From the NCBI GenBank assembly GCA_958295665.1, contig OY282558.1, positions 463,710,495-463,774,494 on the forward strand: DNA of 64,000 nt, in the 5' to 3' direction. This DNA is from Tipula vernalis. Its lineage: Eukaryota; Arthropoda; Insecta; Diptera; Tipulidae. Of this stretch, positions 10,140-20,909 are shown piece after piece (positions within the stretch are counted from its first letter, which is position 1; each line of letters starts with the position of its first letter). The notes under the pieces were generated by a model, which was given only the letters and a program-made list of their open reading frames with translations, was not told the DNA's origin and searched no databases. A program made the position numbers and the translations under genes.

Positions 10140-10271
10140 TTATTTTGTAAATATAAAAATTAACTTAACATATAAATTATGTCGTTGCAATTAATTGCGG
10201 CAGCTAATGCAAATTTATTATATAATATGGTACAACAAAAAAAAAATTGATTCTATTTACATATTTTCCTA

Positions 10272-10840
10272 GTGTTCAATCGGGCAAAAATGATAAAAAA
10301 TATCATGATATTTTATCCCACCCTAACTTCATTTCGTAATACTTTACGTCAAACCTGATTGAACAACCAAAATTGACAAAAAATGATAAATTGATTTTAA
10401 ATGTTATATTTTGTTTTAAATCGCTTTGTAAAATTCAATAACCTCGTTTTGTCGTCAGGTTTTTAATTAAATGTATATATTTTTAACTATTTTTTTTTAT
10501 AAATTATTTTGATATTGGAGACCAAATATTGGAGACACAAATAATTTTACTTTTAGTTTTGTTTGTTTTTGTTCTCAGACAATACTTCTAAATATAAATT
10601 ATTATTTATGTTTAAATAAATAGGTGACTGTGTAAATACCATATAAATATTTAATAAAAGCCAATTTAATTTAATTTAAGTACCGAAAATATCATAAAAT
10701 AAATAAATTCAAAATTGACAGCTGGAACCAAAAAAACCAAGAAAAAAGTTGGTTTTTTTGTGTGATAAATGAGTGGGTTTAATGCCAAAAGTGATAAAAA
10801 ATATCATGTTATTTTTTATCATTTTTGCCCGATTGAACAC
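10272..10840. mobile_element. MITE with about 45-base terminal inverted repeats
   Basis: GTGTTCAATCGGGCAAAAAT begins at 10272 and its reverse complement ends at 10840. The match continues inward for about 44 bases with one or two differences, enclosing about 480 bases of AT-rich DNA without coding frames. The inner part of each arm (TGATAAAAAATATCA) is itself nearly self-complementary. No clear target duplication is visible in the flanks, so the superfamily is open. Confidence 0.85.
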
Positions 10841-10965
10841 AAGTTTTGTTTATCCGAAACTTCAAAATATTTGCCTACAGTATTGTCTACACTACCCTTC
10901 TCTGTTTCGCTTTATTAGTTTTGCAGCACTTTAGTGCACCTGAAAAAAGTGAGTATCACACAGCC

Positions 10966-11241
10966 ATTAGCAATCTGGTAAGTAAAAATTCTGTTTACAG
11001 TTCAAAATTGGAATTCTTTACAACAATTTCGAACGTCAAATTATCAGCTAGCTCAGTCTAAAAAATTTCCACTAGGTAGAATCTGTGATGCTCCAATCGT
11101 CAATTGACGATTGGAGCATCACAGGTTCTACCTAGCGGAAATTTTTTAAACTGAGCTAGCTGATAATTTGACGTTCGAAATTGTTGTAAACAATTCCAAT
11201 TTTGGACTGTAAACAGAATTTTTACTTACCAGATTGCTAAT
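10966..11241. repeat. 276-base near-perfect palindrome (138-base arms, no spacer)
   Basis: The sequence is its own reverse complement about a centre between 11103 and 11104 (ATCGTCAATTGACGAT). I count five mismatches over 138 paired bases and no indels. The arms have no spacer, which is unusual for a MITE. The 71-codon frame at 10846-11061 crosses the left arm and is probably a chance frame. Confidence 0.95.
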
Positions 11242-11515
11242 AATTGTAAATAATTCCATTTTTGGATTATAAAAACATTTTTGAATTACCGGATTGCAAA
11301 ATTTTGTTGCGTCGCATTTATGAGGAATGTCATTTTGTCAGTTGCTTCATTTTAACTTTTTTCCTCGAGAGGCGCTTTCTCTATTTTTACAATCGTCTCC
11401 AAAAATTTTTCCAATGAACCGCTTCATTTCGAATATTCTCGAAATTTGCAATTTTAAAAGAGATGTCTCTAGAGTGCTGTTAAAAAACGGCTAATCGGTA
11501 AGAAATGGCTGATCA
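11242..11515. other. Decayed partial copy of palindrome arm, then unique DNA
   Basis: Bases 11242-11300 (TAATTGTAAATAATTCCATT.. to ..ACCGGATTGCAAA) are a diverged direct copy of the end of the right palindrome arm (TGTAAACAATTCCAATTTTG.. to ..ACCAGATTGC), so the arm end was once tandemly repeated. The remainder to 11515 shows nothing recognisable. Confidence 0.55.
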
Positions 11516-11685
11516 GGGGTGACATGTTATAACCATCACTTTTTTCGCTTCGATGCATTTTCGACAGAGTAACGGTATCTTACAACTAAATTGTTTTAAA
11601 ATTTTATATTTTTAATAAAGGAATACAGTTATTCTATCGAAAATGCATCGAAGCGAAAAAAGTGATGGTTATAACATGTCACCCC
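11516..11685. mobile_element. 170-base hairpin element (49-base perfect inverted repeats)
   Basis: Positions 11516-11564 and 11637-11685 are perfect reverse complements over 49 bases, starting GGGGTGACATGTTATAACCA, with a 72-base AT-rich loop. CA before the left arm and AG after the right arm suggest real tips CAGGGG/CCCCAG with one mismatch. The size and structure fit a MITE or a foldback element. No target duplication is clear. Confidence 0.9.
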
Positions 11686-11916
11686 AGTTTTCAAATTAAT
11701 GATTAATTTTCCAACTTTCCATGTTGCACATAAATTTTTTTAAATTAAATTTTATTTTCTCAACTATTTTTCTGCGTTCCATTTACCATCTACCCTCAAT
11801 TACTTATTTGTACTTTGCCACGTAAATGAAACGCAGCAAATGAGACATAAATTGATGTAACGTAATAATTACCGTTTTTTGTTGAAATAAAATTTAGTCA
11901 AATTATTTTGGAATGT

Positions 11917-11922
11917 TTTATT
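11917..11922 (-). terminator. Poly(A) signal AATAAA of the 12-13 kb gene
   Basis: AATAAA on the minus strand, about 105 bases after the stop codon of the two-exon gene, with no other signal between. This is the normal distance for a short fly 3' UTR. Confidence 0.6.
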
Positions 11923-12027
11923 AATTCAATAGTAAATTCAATGTTACAATTAGTTAATTTTTAATGATTATTCAAGTACTAACTAAATTTTTTGTTTGTT
12001 TTGCAATTTAAAAAATGTCTGTGATTT

Positions 12028-13341
12028 TTATACAGGCTTTCTTACCAACCTAAGATACTTAATATCGCTACCTAAATCCAAATCTCGATAATCTTCTGTA
12101 CAAAAAAAATCATCGGCCGGTTCTTCATCTTCACTGGTACTTGGCAAACTTTCCGTTAAGTCAATTACCTCGATAGGTATTGGAGGTCGATTATCCTTAG
12201 GCAGCTGGGTGGAGCAAAATGGTGGTAAAAATTCAGAATTCTGTGAAAATACATTTTGGGATTCCTCAGCTTCACTTAGATCAGATATATCCAAAGAAAG
12301 CAAATCTGTAAAATCAACGGTTTCTTCTAACGCATTTGCAACCACATACTGATTAATTGCCACTGAACATGGAAATGTATCATAAATAAAATAAAATTCA
12401 GTCTGCTTTGGTAACATTCGAAATAATTCCAGGACCATTGACTCGGTCGGATGTTGATCCCATTGTATCATTGTTAAATAGTAATCGACAATTTTGGGCG
12501 TTTCACCGTCAAATTCATTTAAATGGCTAAAACTTAAGGTACAAATATTATGCTTGTAATATAACTTCCTTATTTCGGTTAAACTTTTACTTTTTTGGTG
12601 CACTATCAATTTCGGTTGGTCACCACCTTTATCGACAAATGAACCCTCCGATATATCGATTGATCTTTGTAACAAGATTTTCCGCAGCTCATTTACATAA
12701 ACCGTCATATTGAAATTCTTGATGAGAGCTCCTAAAAAATCTTCATATCCCAAATGGGGTAAACGCACTGCAAAACTATAATTTTTGATTTTTTCCTTGA
12801 TAAACGTAGATATAATCTCCAAGTGCGTTTTGAGATCATATTTGATCGTTTTATTATCGAAAAATATTTTTTTTATTTTTGGCGTATATTCTTTGAAAAA
12901 ATCATTCTCACGCAGCGCTTCGATGGTGAAAAAATCGCCAGTATACAAGGATATTTCATTTTTAGTTCGATTTTCAAGTAAAACCATAAAATGTAGTGAA
13001 ACTGTGGCCAAATCAAGACCAGCCAATCTATATTCTTCCCCCCGGATTTTAATCACATCGGTCCATTGGTTGAATGGTATGCTTACTACAAATTTGTCAG
13101 GAACTTTCTATATAATGTACGAAAAATTTGTTAATTACCAAATAAAGTATTTTAATATACAAATTGAACTTACAATACTTTTTTTAATTAAAATCGATTT
13201 TATCTGGTAGGACGTATAGATGGTGGAGTTAAAATTTTCGTCGATTTCAATTTCATAAATCGGCCGGGTTAATATACTTATCTTGTTTGAACACACCCCT
13301 TCGAAATATATATTATCATTATTTATATGTGTTAAAATCAT
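12028..13341 (-). CDS. Two-exon protein-coding gene, 415 aa, function unrecognised, SIM-like motif
   Basis: Exon 1 runs from ATG 13341 to 13174 (56 codons, phase 0). A 66-base intron (13173-13108) with GTAAGT donor and TATATAG acceptor is removed, and exon 2 runs from 13107 to the TAA at 12028. Joining keeps the frame, giving 415 residues. The ATG context (AAAATG) is good and stops lie upstream in frame. I do not recognise the family. The first 330 residues look globular, with mixed charged and hydrophobic stretches and no signal peptide or membrane segment. Residues about 310-345 are acidic. Residues 370-374 read VIDLT, followed by an ESLPSTSEDEE acidic/serine stretch, the layout of a phosphorylation-dependent SUMO-interacting motif, which suggests a nuclear protein. 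The length, codon make-up and splice sites argue for a real, fast-evolving gene. The GTG at 13056 is not its start. Confidence 0.8.
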
Positions 13342-13753
13342 TTTATTTAATAGCAATTCTATTTAATTGTATATATATATATATATATATATATAATAAT
13401 TTTTCTTTCTAAATTCAGAACATGCGTATTTGTATTGCTGTATAGAAAATGAAGTGGCGATAATCTTTTATCGATCAGTGGCGTTCGCAGCTGTCAATCA
13501 AACAATCTTTAAATTCACATTTTCAATTTTCCATATGAAATGAAATACAATTATAAATCAAATTCTTGATAATCTCTAGAAAATAATAAACCTTGCGTTC
13601 TCCGTATTTGTTGATAGGACAAGCTTTTGTATGGAGACATCTATAGTTAGATTAAAATTATAAAAGATTATAACAGTTTGATTTTAGTAACAGAAACTCA
13701 TCGAGGTTGGATGATAGTAAAATTGACATTAGAAGCGATACGATGAAATTCTA
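13342..13753. other. 5' flank of the two-exon gene
   Basis: It holds a TA-dinucleotide run right upstream of the gene's ATG and otherwise AT-rich DNA. The promoter of the minus-strand gene must lie here or start within the TA run, but I cannot pick a TATA box or initiator with confidence. Confidence 0.35.
13370..13395. repeat. (TA)n microsatellite
   Basis: Thirteen uninterrupted TA units starting 29 bases upstream of the start codon of the minus-strand gene; probably within its 5' UTR or core promoter. Confidence 0.9.
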
Positions 13754-14359
13754 ATGTCGAATTCTTTTCGTTTTTTCAAATCAATGTAAATTTTGTGGTG
13801 CGAAAAGTACACGAAACAAATTGATGTTTTTTTGACGTTACTAACAACAACAAAAACAGAAACTTCAATTTTTTTTGTCAAAGTTGTGAATATACGAGTT
13901 TTTTGTGTCTTGATTTTAAATCATTTTAATAGTTGTTTAATTATTTTAATCGTTTAAATAAAGTTTTCAATACAAACAGTTTGTTGTGCTTAATTATTTT
14001 AATTGAATTAAATAAAGTTGTCGATATAAACAGTATTTTCCGTCTCGATTTTTATTATCCTTTTGTTTGTTTGTTGTGTTTCATTATTTTAATCGTATTA
14101 AATAAAGTTTTTAATATAAACAGTTGTTAAAAACTCAGACAACTTTGACAACTTTGACCACTTTGACAACTTTTACAACTAAACATTGACGTTTCTAATT
14201 TGTTGTTGTAGTTGATTTATGAAAAAATATACAATTCGTAAAATTGATGTACATACATCAATTTTATCGAAAAATCATTGATGTTTTTTGACGAAAAGAA
14301 CATGATTTTCAATGTACATCAATTTTTTTTGATGTTTTTTGGCGAAAAGAATTTGACAT
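13754..14359. mobile_element. Foldback-like element with inner tandem repeats
   Basis: The left end ATGTCGAATTCTTTTCG (13754) is inverted at the right end as CGAAAAGAATTTGACAT (to 14359). A second, inner imperfect inverted pair lies at about 13840-13895 and 14137-14215 (GACGTT..AACAACAAC and TTTGTCAAAGTTGT versus their complements). Between them are three copies of a degenerate unit (about TTAATTATTTTAATCG..TAAATAAAGTT..AATATAAACAGT) at about 13934, 13990 and 14080. A CAACTTTGA minisatellite follows at 14138-14180. The 65-codon frame at 13933-14130 is made of these repeats and is not a gene. Confidence 0.6.
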
Positions 14360-14364
14360 AAAAA

Positions 14365-14505
14365 ACCGACCAAACACATTGGTTAAAGCTGCGGCATTTG
14401 GATTGGGATGCAAAAGGGATTTTTCATCATTATGACGATGAACACAACTATGACCTACTGTTGAGAATACAGAATCCCTGGGCCGACCCACCTTTCATGT
14501 CATAA
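14365..14505 (+). pseudogene. 46-codon gene-like fragment, family unknown
   Basis: Directly after the foldback element the plus strand reads 46 open codons to the TAA at 14503, with a composition unlike the AT-rich surroundings: W, H, D and P are common, as in HLDWDAKGIFHHYDDEHNYD followed by LLLRIQNPWADPP. There is no start codon and I do not recognise the family. It may be an exon piece or transposon coding debris cut off by the insertion of the foldback element. Confidence 0.3.
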
Positions 14506-14928
14506 CTAGAGGCTACGGTGGGCTAATGAAATGTTTGGGACCAACTATTTGGTAACGCCTTCAAATATAAATTAGGTGTGTCAGTTTTGTCACCAGCATT
14601 ATAGCGTAATAATTTTAACTAAAAGTTTAGCTAGAAGGGAACATTATTTTGGGGGTCTAATTAAAATTTTGAAAGTTTGATTTTTAGAATTTCAGAAATT
14701 TAACCGATTTGAGAATTTTGTCCTTTTTTCGAAATTCAGAACACTTTAAGAAAATTTGCCGTTCTTAGTAAATTTCGATGACAATTGTTTGAAAGAATTA
14801 AACCTAATCTCTCTACCTATGCGTTTTCTCTTCGTGTGTTTGTTCCGGATCAAGCTAATTAAGCTGGGGCAATTCCTGCTGAGAAAAGTGAGGTACGTCG
14901 ATGGGAAAACAGCGTTGTTGACGAAATA
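14506..14928. other. Unassigned spacer
   Basis: The first 80 bases keep the higher GC content of the gene-like fragment to the left; the rest is AT-rich. Overlapping plus and minus frames of about 75 codons at 14746-14986 have no recognisable motif. Confidence 0.35.
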
Positions 14929-15057
14929 TAAAGTGTTGAAAATAGTAGAAGTAAACGTACGGTTTGGATGCATCCAATTCTTATAGAAAACAATAAACTT
15001 GCTCCACGTACATGTTGGAAAAGATGTTCTTGTAAGAGATTGCTATCAGCCTTATAA
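14929..15057 (+). pseudogene. Possible PIF/Harbinger transposase N-terminal fragment
   Basis: A 42-codon open stretch between stops contains SRSKRTVWMHPILIENNKLA. The pattern of a basic residue, an aromatic, then W, x, HPI and a following G/A-rich turn is typical of the N-terminal part of PIF/Harbinger nuclease genes in insects. A second frame continues open to about 15100. No catalytic DDE motifs or inverted ends are visible, so this is at best a short remnant. Confidence 0.3.
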
Positions 15058-15102
15058 ACAGGAGATTCGTATCTTTCATGCTATTTCTACAAAACTTTAA
15101 GA

Positions 15103-16151
15103 TGCAAATAATAATTTCATGATTCAGGAGTCCTCACACTCCTTTAACTAAAAGTATTTACATTTGTTCTTTAAAGTGTGATTCCGTAAATTCAAAGCAT
15201 TGGTTCAATTTAATTAATCTGTCTAAATTAATTTTGTATTATCTGCTAATTTTTACACCTTTGATCTACTGATGACAAACATAATTTGTGATATACAGTA
15301 TAAATCGATGAAAATCGTCTCTGAGGATGTGACTATTGACTTTTGACATTCCCTTTCTCTTCTCGCCTATCACCAAATTCTTGATGCCGAAGTAAATTGT
15401 AAGCAACACATGGACATAATGTTTCTTTCAGAACGAGAGAGCGATGATAGTAAATGCACCTAATATATATTTCGTGCGGATTTAACGCGTTTCAAAAACA
15501 GTTGATTTGCTTTAAGTATTCGGAATCAAATTTCAAAATATCTTTGGTGTATTATGTGTATACAACATTCAACCCTACCAAGACTTGGGGCACGCAAAAC
15601 GAATATCTGTGCCATGCTGTTCAACTCTTATGGCATTTCAAAGAACATATAAAGTCCGAAAAGAGCTAATTATGCCTGGTAATAGATTAGGTTTACCTTT
15701 GAAAAATAGTACGCTCAAGGTCGAAGTAGAACGTGATGTACATGTCAATCGAATCTAGGTTCCTGTATTACGCTATGAACTGTTGGTATAGTAAATTATA
15801 TATCTACATGTGGCATTCGCCGTTAACGACGAAATCGAGCCAAGTAGCCGCTTGTTTATTAAGCCCACTAAAAAATGCTATTCGTCAGGAAATTAGCATC
15901 TTTCGGCTAGGGTCAATAACCCTAATGTAGAAGAATATTTAAACTCGTGGCGATACCGCCACGATAAATTGTACTAGATGCATCGTACACATTGTTTTCT
16001 ATAAAAGTTTGAGGAAACAACAGAGATTTCAGGCCTCGTTTACCCAAATTCTGTCTTCTTTACAAATTTTAAAATGCCAAATCCATTTAACACAAGATAA
16101 TGTTCATAGGCCTTATGACCGGAAAACTTTATGCCAATAAGTGACTAAATA
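15103..16151. other. Unassigned AT-rich region
   Basis: Frames of 71 codons (15454-15669) and 65 codons (15733-15930) show no motif I recognise. A small inverted pair, CGTGGCG-ATAC-CGCCACG, sits near 15947-15964. The region from 15690 to 15960 is slightly richer in GC and might be old coding debris, but I cannot support a family. Confidence 0.35.
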
Positions 16152-16369
16152 TACAGTTTGCCAACCAAAAAGTATTCCAATTTTCACTCAAACAAATTGA
16201 TACTTTTCAATTTCGACTCAAAAGAAATGCAATAAAGGTAACATAAAAAATTAGAAGATAAAATCGATAAATTATTTGGAAAAGTTTGAGTGAAATTTAA
16301 TTTTAAATGTTGTATCTTAATTCAGTGTTTTTCTGAAACCTCATGAGGTGATCAGAACTTTAGTCTTGA

Positions 16370-16830
16370 AAATTAATTCAACAGTCAAATCAATCTTAAA
16401 GTGAACCTGTTAAGTCAATCTTCACCTCAAACTTCAACTCAATTTACAACTAAACCTCTAACTCAATCGCAACCCTTAACCTAACTACAAATCAATCCTT
16501 AAATAATTCTCCAAACGAACAACTCACTTAATCCTAACGCAAGCTAACTGAATTCTAACTCGACTTCAACTTAACTTCACATTGGATCCTAACTCAAAAT
16601 CAACTCAATTTGAAAGCTGCATATATGTATGAACTCAATTCAATCTAACCTCCCACTAAACCCGAAACTTGACTCCAAATTAATACCTAACCGAACTTCT
16701 TACTCAAATCCTTTTAAGTCTTTAACAATATAAGTAACCAATTCAACCTCAACTCAACCCCAATTCAACCATTAAACGAAACCCAACTCAATCTTCAACT
16801 CAACCGCAAAATCTACGCCAAATTCAATCC
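16370..16830. repeat. Degenerate AACTCAA-type, G-poor block
   Basis: About 460 bases built from variations on AACTCAAC, CCTAACTCAA and TTCAACTCAA, almost without G on the plus strand (so T/G-rich on the minus strand). It lies inside the Tc1-like element and looks like an expanded and decayed short repeat. Confidence 0.7.
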
Positions 16831-16877
16831 TCAAATCAGCATATATAAAAAATTGGCAAATATTTATATAACCAAGT

Positions 16878-17108
16878 CGTCGTGTCCAAATAAGAGTATT
16901 ACATCTTCAAACCATTAATTTTTTGGAGGGGCGTGTTAAGTTTTTAATGTTAAATTTGGCTTAGTTTTTTTTAAATAAAATTCTTGCCACACTTTCTGGG
17001 AAGGACTTTATTTAAAAAAAAATTAAGACGAAATTATCATTAACAACTTTAAAACCTCTTCAAAAAATTAGCGATTTGCAGATGTAATACTGTTATTTGG
17101 ACACGACG
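16878..17108. mobile_element. Nested 231-base MITE
   Basis: CGTCGTGTCCAAATAAGAGT at 16878, continuing ATTACATC, is repeated inverted at 17081-17108 with one mismatch over 28 bases. It lies wholly inside the larger Tc1-like element, so it inserted later. Confidence 0.75.
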
Positions 17109-18278
17109 AAGTGTTTTTGCTCAATTCGTATGGCGGGTATCCGATTCTCTTGACGTACAGGTCCGTATAGTTTTTCAAATCTCTGCCTTTCCTTTTTTTT
17201 TTTTGGAGTCAATGTTTCCTTTGAGACGAAATTGAAAAGTTTTCATTTTAAATATTCTATCAGTAAAAATTTATTGAGTGAAAATTGAAATACTTGAGGT
17301 ACCGTCTGTATTTTTATAATTTGGCATACACTTTACTACAGTAGATATTCCTCTAAATTTCATCATTTAAAAGTTACTAACTCTAGTAGCCTGGGTCCTT
17401 TTTGGATAACTAGGCCGTAATCACTAATTTTATGCTGGAAAGAATACACCTAGAATTAGAGACACGCCTAGATTTTTCTCTAGAAATTAGAGATCTTCAT
17501 AATGTAACCTGATCTCTTACTTTTCGTATCAATTTAGAATCTCCAAAATTTTTAAACCTAAAAGAATAAAAAATTTTCTAATTTTCAAATTTAGAAAATC
17601 GGTTAAATTAAGGATTTATAAATTATAGTGCAGCTTCTGGTTTCTGGTTATTTGGGCAAATAATTCTTCAAACTACTCACGTCTTATTCGTTGAGAGAAA
17701 ATGTATGTTCATCAATCCAAAATATTTCATTAGGAGACGCAACTAACAAACTTCGCTTTTCGCCGTAGCTACGGAAGAAAATAATTAAATAACAAAACAC
17801 TTTTTTTTACAGGTTTCAAGACACAATCGAAAAAAATAAGACTCTGGTAACTGCAGGGCTTTATTGATGACGTTATTCAAGTTTGTAAAACCTTGGATGG
17901 TTTAAACGGGCTAATCATACTGTTGGAATAAGATATACACGAAATAAACTAATGATTTTAGTTCCATGGAAATGAAGGCAGATCTAAGTGTGTTTCCATT
18001 TCAATATCAGAATAATATTTTTCTCCTAAATATTTTATGGATGGTGGATTTTTAAATCACGTTACATCAGGAAATATTTGGATCAGTCGACACCACTGTT
18101 CTACATATAAAATTAAAAAAAAAAAAAAATTAAAAATTACCGTTTGAGTTATATTCAAGTTTATAAAATAAAAAAAAAATAAAATCATTACCTTAGTCAT
18201 TCCTCGTCCGCATTACGAAATTTAATCAAAATGTTTGAGTGTTTAAATAATTAATTTGAAGTGTTTTAATATTGAAAA

Positions 18279-18347
18279 ATGAGTGTAAATGCCGCTACAA
18301 ATACGGCTATAATTCCTAGAAAATCAATCGTTTCAAAGAACTAAAAA
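18279..18347 (+). pseudogene. Frameshifted copy of the 35-codon frame
   Basis: The first tandem unit has the same ATG start (MSVNAATNTA) as the other three units. It lacks one G (CAAAGAAC instead of CAAAGGAAC), so the frame stops after 22 codons. If the frame has any function, this copy has lost it. Confidence 0.35.
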
Positions 18348-20819
18348 CGAAAAGTGAAAATAGTTTTCTACTCAAGAGAAATTAAAATATTTATCTAAAC
18401 GAATATGTATCTAAGGTTAGTAAAAACGGTTGTTTATTTTGCTTTATATTTTGGGATTTCCAAGGGCATTACAAGAATAACAAAATTTTCTAAAATGGCC
18501 ATTTTTCTAATAATTTCATTTAGGTAATGTAAATTAAATAGAAAAACAGTTTTGTTGTAATAACGTAAATATCACATAGAAATCCCATAACTGTTTGCAT
18601 TCACATAAAATTTAGTAGTACATCGATATGGGTAAATAAATAACAGTTGATATAATATTTTCATCAGGTTGGGACTTTCAGCCTGGGTCCTTTTTGGATA
18701 ACTAGGCCGTAATCACTAATTTTATGCTGGAAAGAATACACCTAGAATTAGAGACACGCCTAGATTTTTCTCTAGAAATTAGAGATCTTCATAATGTAAC
18801 CTGATCTCTTACTTTTCGTATCAATTTAGAATCTCCAAAATTTTTAAACCTAAAAGAATAAAAAATTTTCTAATTTTCAAATTTAGAAAATCGGTTAAAT
18901 TAAGGATTTATAAATTATAGTGCAGCTTCTGGTTTCTGGTTATTTGGGCAAATAATTCTTCAAACTACTCACGTCTTATTCGTTGAGAGAAAATGTATGT
19001 TCATCAATCCAAAATATTTCATTAGGAGACGCAACTAACAAACTTCGCTGTTCGCCGTAGCTACGGAAGAAAATAATTAAATAACAAAACACTTTTTTTT
19101 ACAGGTTTCAAGACACAATCGAAAAAAATAAGACTCTGGTAACTGCAGGGCTTTATTGATGACGTTATTCAAGTTTGTAAAACCTTGGATGGTTTAAACG
19201 GGCTAATCATACTGTTGGAATAAGATATACACGAAATAAACTAATGATTTTAGTTCCATGGAAATGAAGGCAGATCTAAGTGTGTTTCCATTTCAATATC
19301 AGAATAATATTTTTCTCCTAAATATTTTATGGATGGTGGATTTTTAAAACATCACGTTACATCAGGAAATATTTGGATCAGTCGACACCACTGTTCTACA
19401 TATAAAATTAAAAAAAAAAAAAAATTAAAAATTACCGTTTGAGTTATATTCAAGTTTATAAAATAAAAAAAAAATAAAATCATTACCTTACAGTCATTCC
19501 TCGTCCGCATTACGAAATTAAATCAAAATGTTTGAGTGTTTAAATAATTAATTTGAAGTGTTTTAATATTGAAAAATGAGTGTAAATGCCGCTACAAATA
19601 CGGCTATAATTCCTAGAAAATCAATCGTTTCAAAGGAACTAAAAACGAAAAGTGAAAATAGTTTTCTACTCAAGAGAAATTAAAATATTTATCTAAACGA
19701 ATATGTATCTAAGGTTAGTAAAAACGGTTGTTTATTTTGCTTTATATTTTGGGATTTCCAAGGGCATTACAAGAATAACAAAATTTTCTAAAATGGCCAT
19801 TTTTCTAATAATTTCATTTAGGTAATGTAAATTAAATAGAAAAACAGTTTTGTTGTAATAACATAAATATCACATAGAAATCCCATAACTGTTTGCATTC
19901 ACATAAAATTTAGTATTACATCGATATCGGTAAATAAATAACAGTTGATATAATATTTTCATCAGGTTGGGACTTTCAGCCTGGGTCCTTTTTGGATAAC
20001 TAGGCCGTAATCACTAATTTTATGCTGGAAAGAATACACCTAGAATTAGAGACACGCCTAGATTTTTCTCTAGAAATTAGAGATCTTCATAATGTAACCT
20101 GATCTCTTACTTTTCGTATCAATTTAGAATCTCCAAAATTTTTAAACCTAAAAGAATAAAAAATTTTCTAATTTTCAAATTTAGAAAATCGGTTAAATTA
20201 AGGATTTATAAATTATAGTGCAGCTTCTGGTTTCTGGTTATTTGGGCAAATAATTCTTCAAACTACTCACGTCTTATTCGTTGAGAGAAAATGTATGTTC
20301 ATCAATCCAAAATATTTCATTAGGAGACGCAACTAACAAACTTCGCTGTTCGCCGTAGCTACGGAAGAAAATAATTAAATAACAAAACACTTTTTTTTAC
20401 AGGTTTCAAGACACAATCGAAAAAAATAAGACTCTGGTAACTGCAGGGCTTTATTGATGACGTTATTCAAGTTTGTAAAACCTTGGATGGTTTAAACGGG
20501 CTAATCATACTGTTGGAATAAGATATACACGAAATAAACTAATGATTTTAGTTCCATGGAAATGAAGGCAGATCTAAGTGTGTTTCCATTTCAATATCAG
20601 AATAATATTTTTCTCCTAAATATTTTATGGATGGTGGATTTTTAAAACATCACGTTACATCAGGAAATATTTGGATCAGTCGACACCACTGTTCTATAAA
20701 ATTAAAAAAAAAGAAAAATTAAAAATTACCGTTTGAGTTATATTCAAGTTTATAAAATAAAAAAAAAATAAAATCATTACCTTACAGTCATTCCTCGTCC
20801 GCATTACGAAATTAAATCA

Positions 20820-20909
20820 AAGTGTTTGAGTGTTTAAATAATTAATTTGAAGTGTTTGAGTGTTTAAATAATTAATTTGAAGTGTTTGAGTGTTTAAATA
20901 ATTAATTTG
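20820..20909. repeat. 30-base triplication inside unit 3
   Basis: Three head-to-tail copies of a 30-base unit (AAGTGTTTGAGTGTTTAAAT plus AATTAATTTG). Units 1 and 2 have a single, slightly different copy. Confidence 0.95.

Larger units (their letters stand above)
16152..17310. mobile_element. Tc1-like non-autonomous element with long inverted ends
   Basis: The left end TACAGTTTGCCAACCAAAAA (16152) and the right end, which reads TACAGACGGTACCTC on the minus strand from 17310, share TACAG tips. They also share the inner strings CAATTTTCACTCAA and CTTTTCAATTTCG in the same order, so imperfect inverted ends reach about 70-100 bases inwards. TACAG tips and TA flanks fit Tc1/mariner elements. No transposase is left: the interior holds a strand-skewed block (16370-16830) and a nested element (16878-17108). 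Confidence 0.7.

Noticed and set aside
10846..11061. 71-codon frame with a hydrophobic N-terminus
   Set aside because: It runs through the left arm of the palindrome and stops by chance near its centre; no similarity seen.
12785..13210. 141-codon plus-strand frame opposite the two-exon gene
   Set aside because: It is the shadow of the minus-strand gene, crosses its intron and has no protein-like features.
13933..14130. 65-codon frame with repeated NKVFNINS-like phrases
   Set aside because: The repetition comes from the DNA tandem units inside the foldback element, with no sign of coding selection.
16370..16830. Degenerate insect telomere repeat (CCTAA)n
   Set aside because: Only isolated CCTAAC strings occur; the dominant phrase is AACTCAA, so a telomeric origin is not supported.
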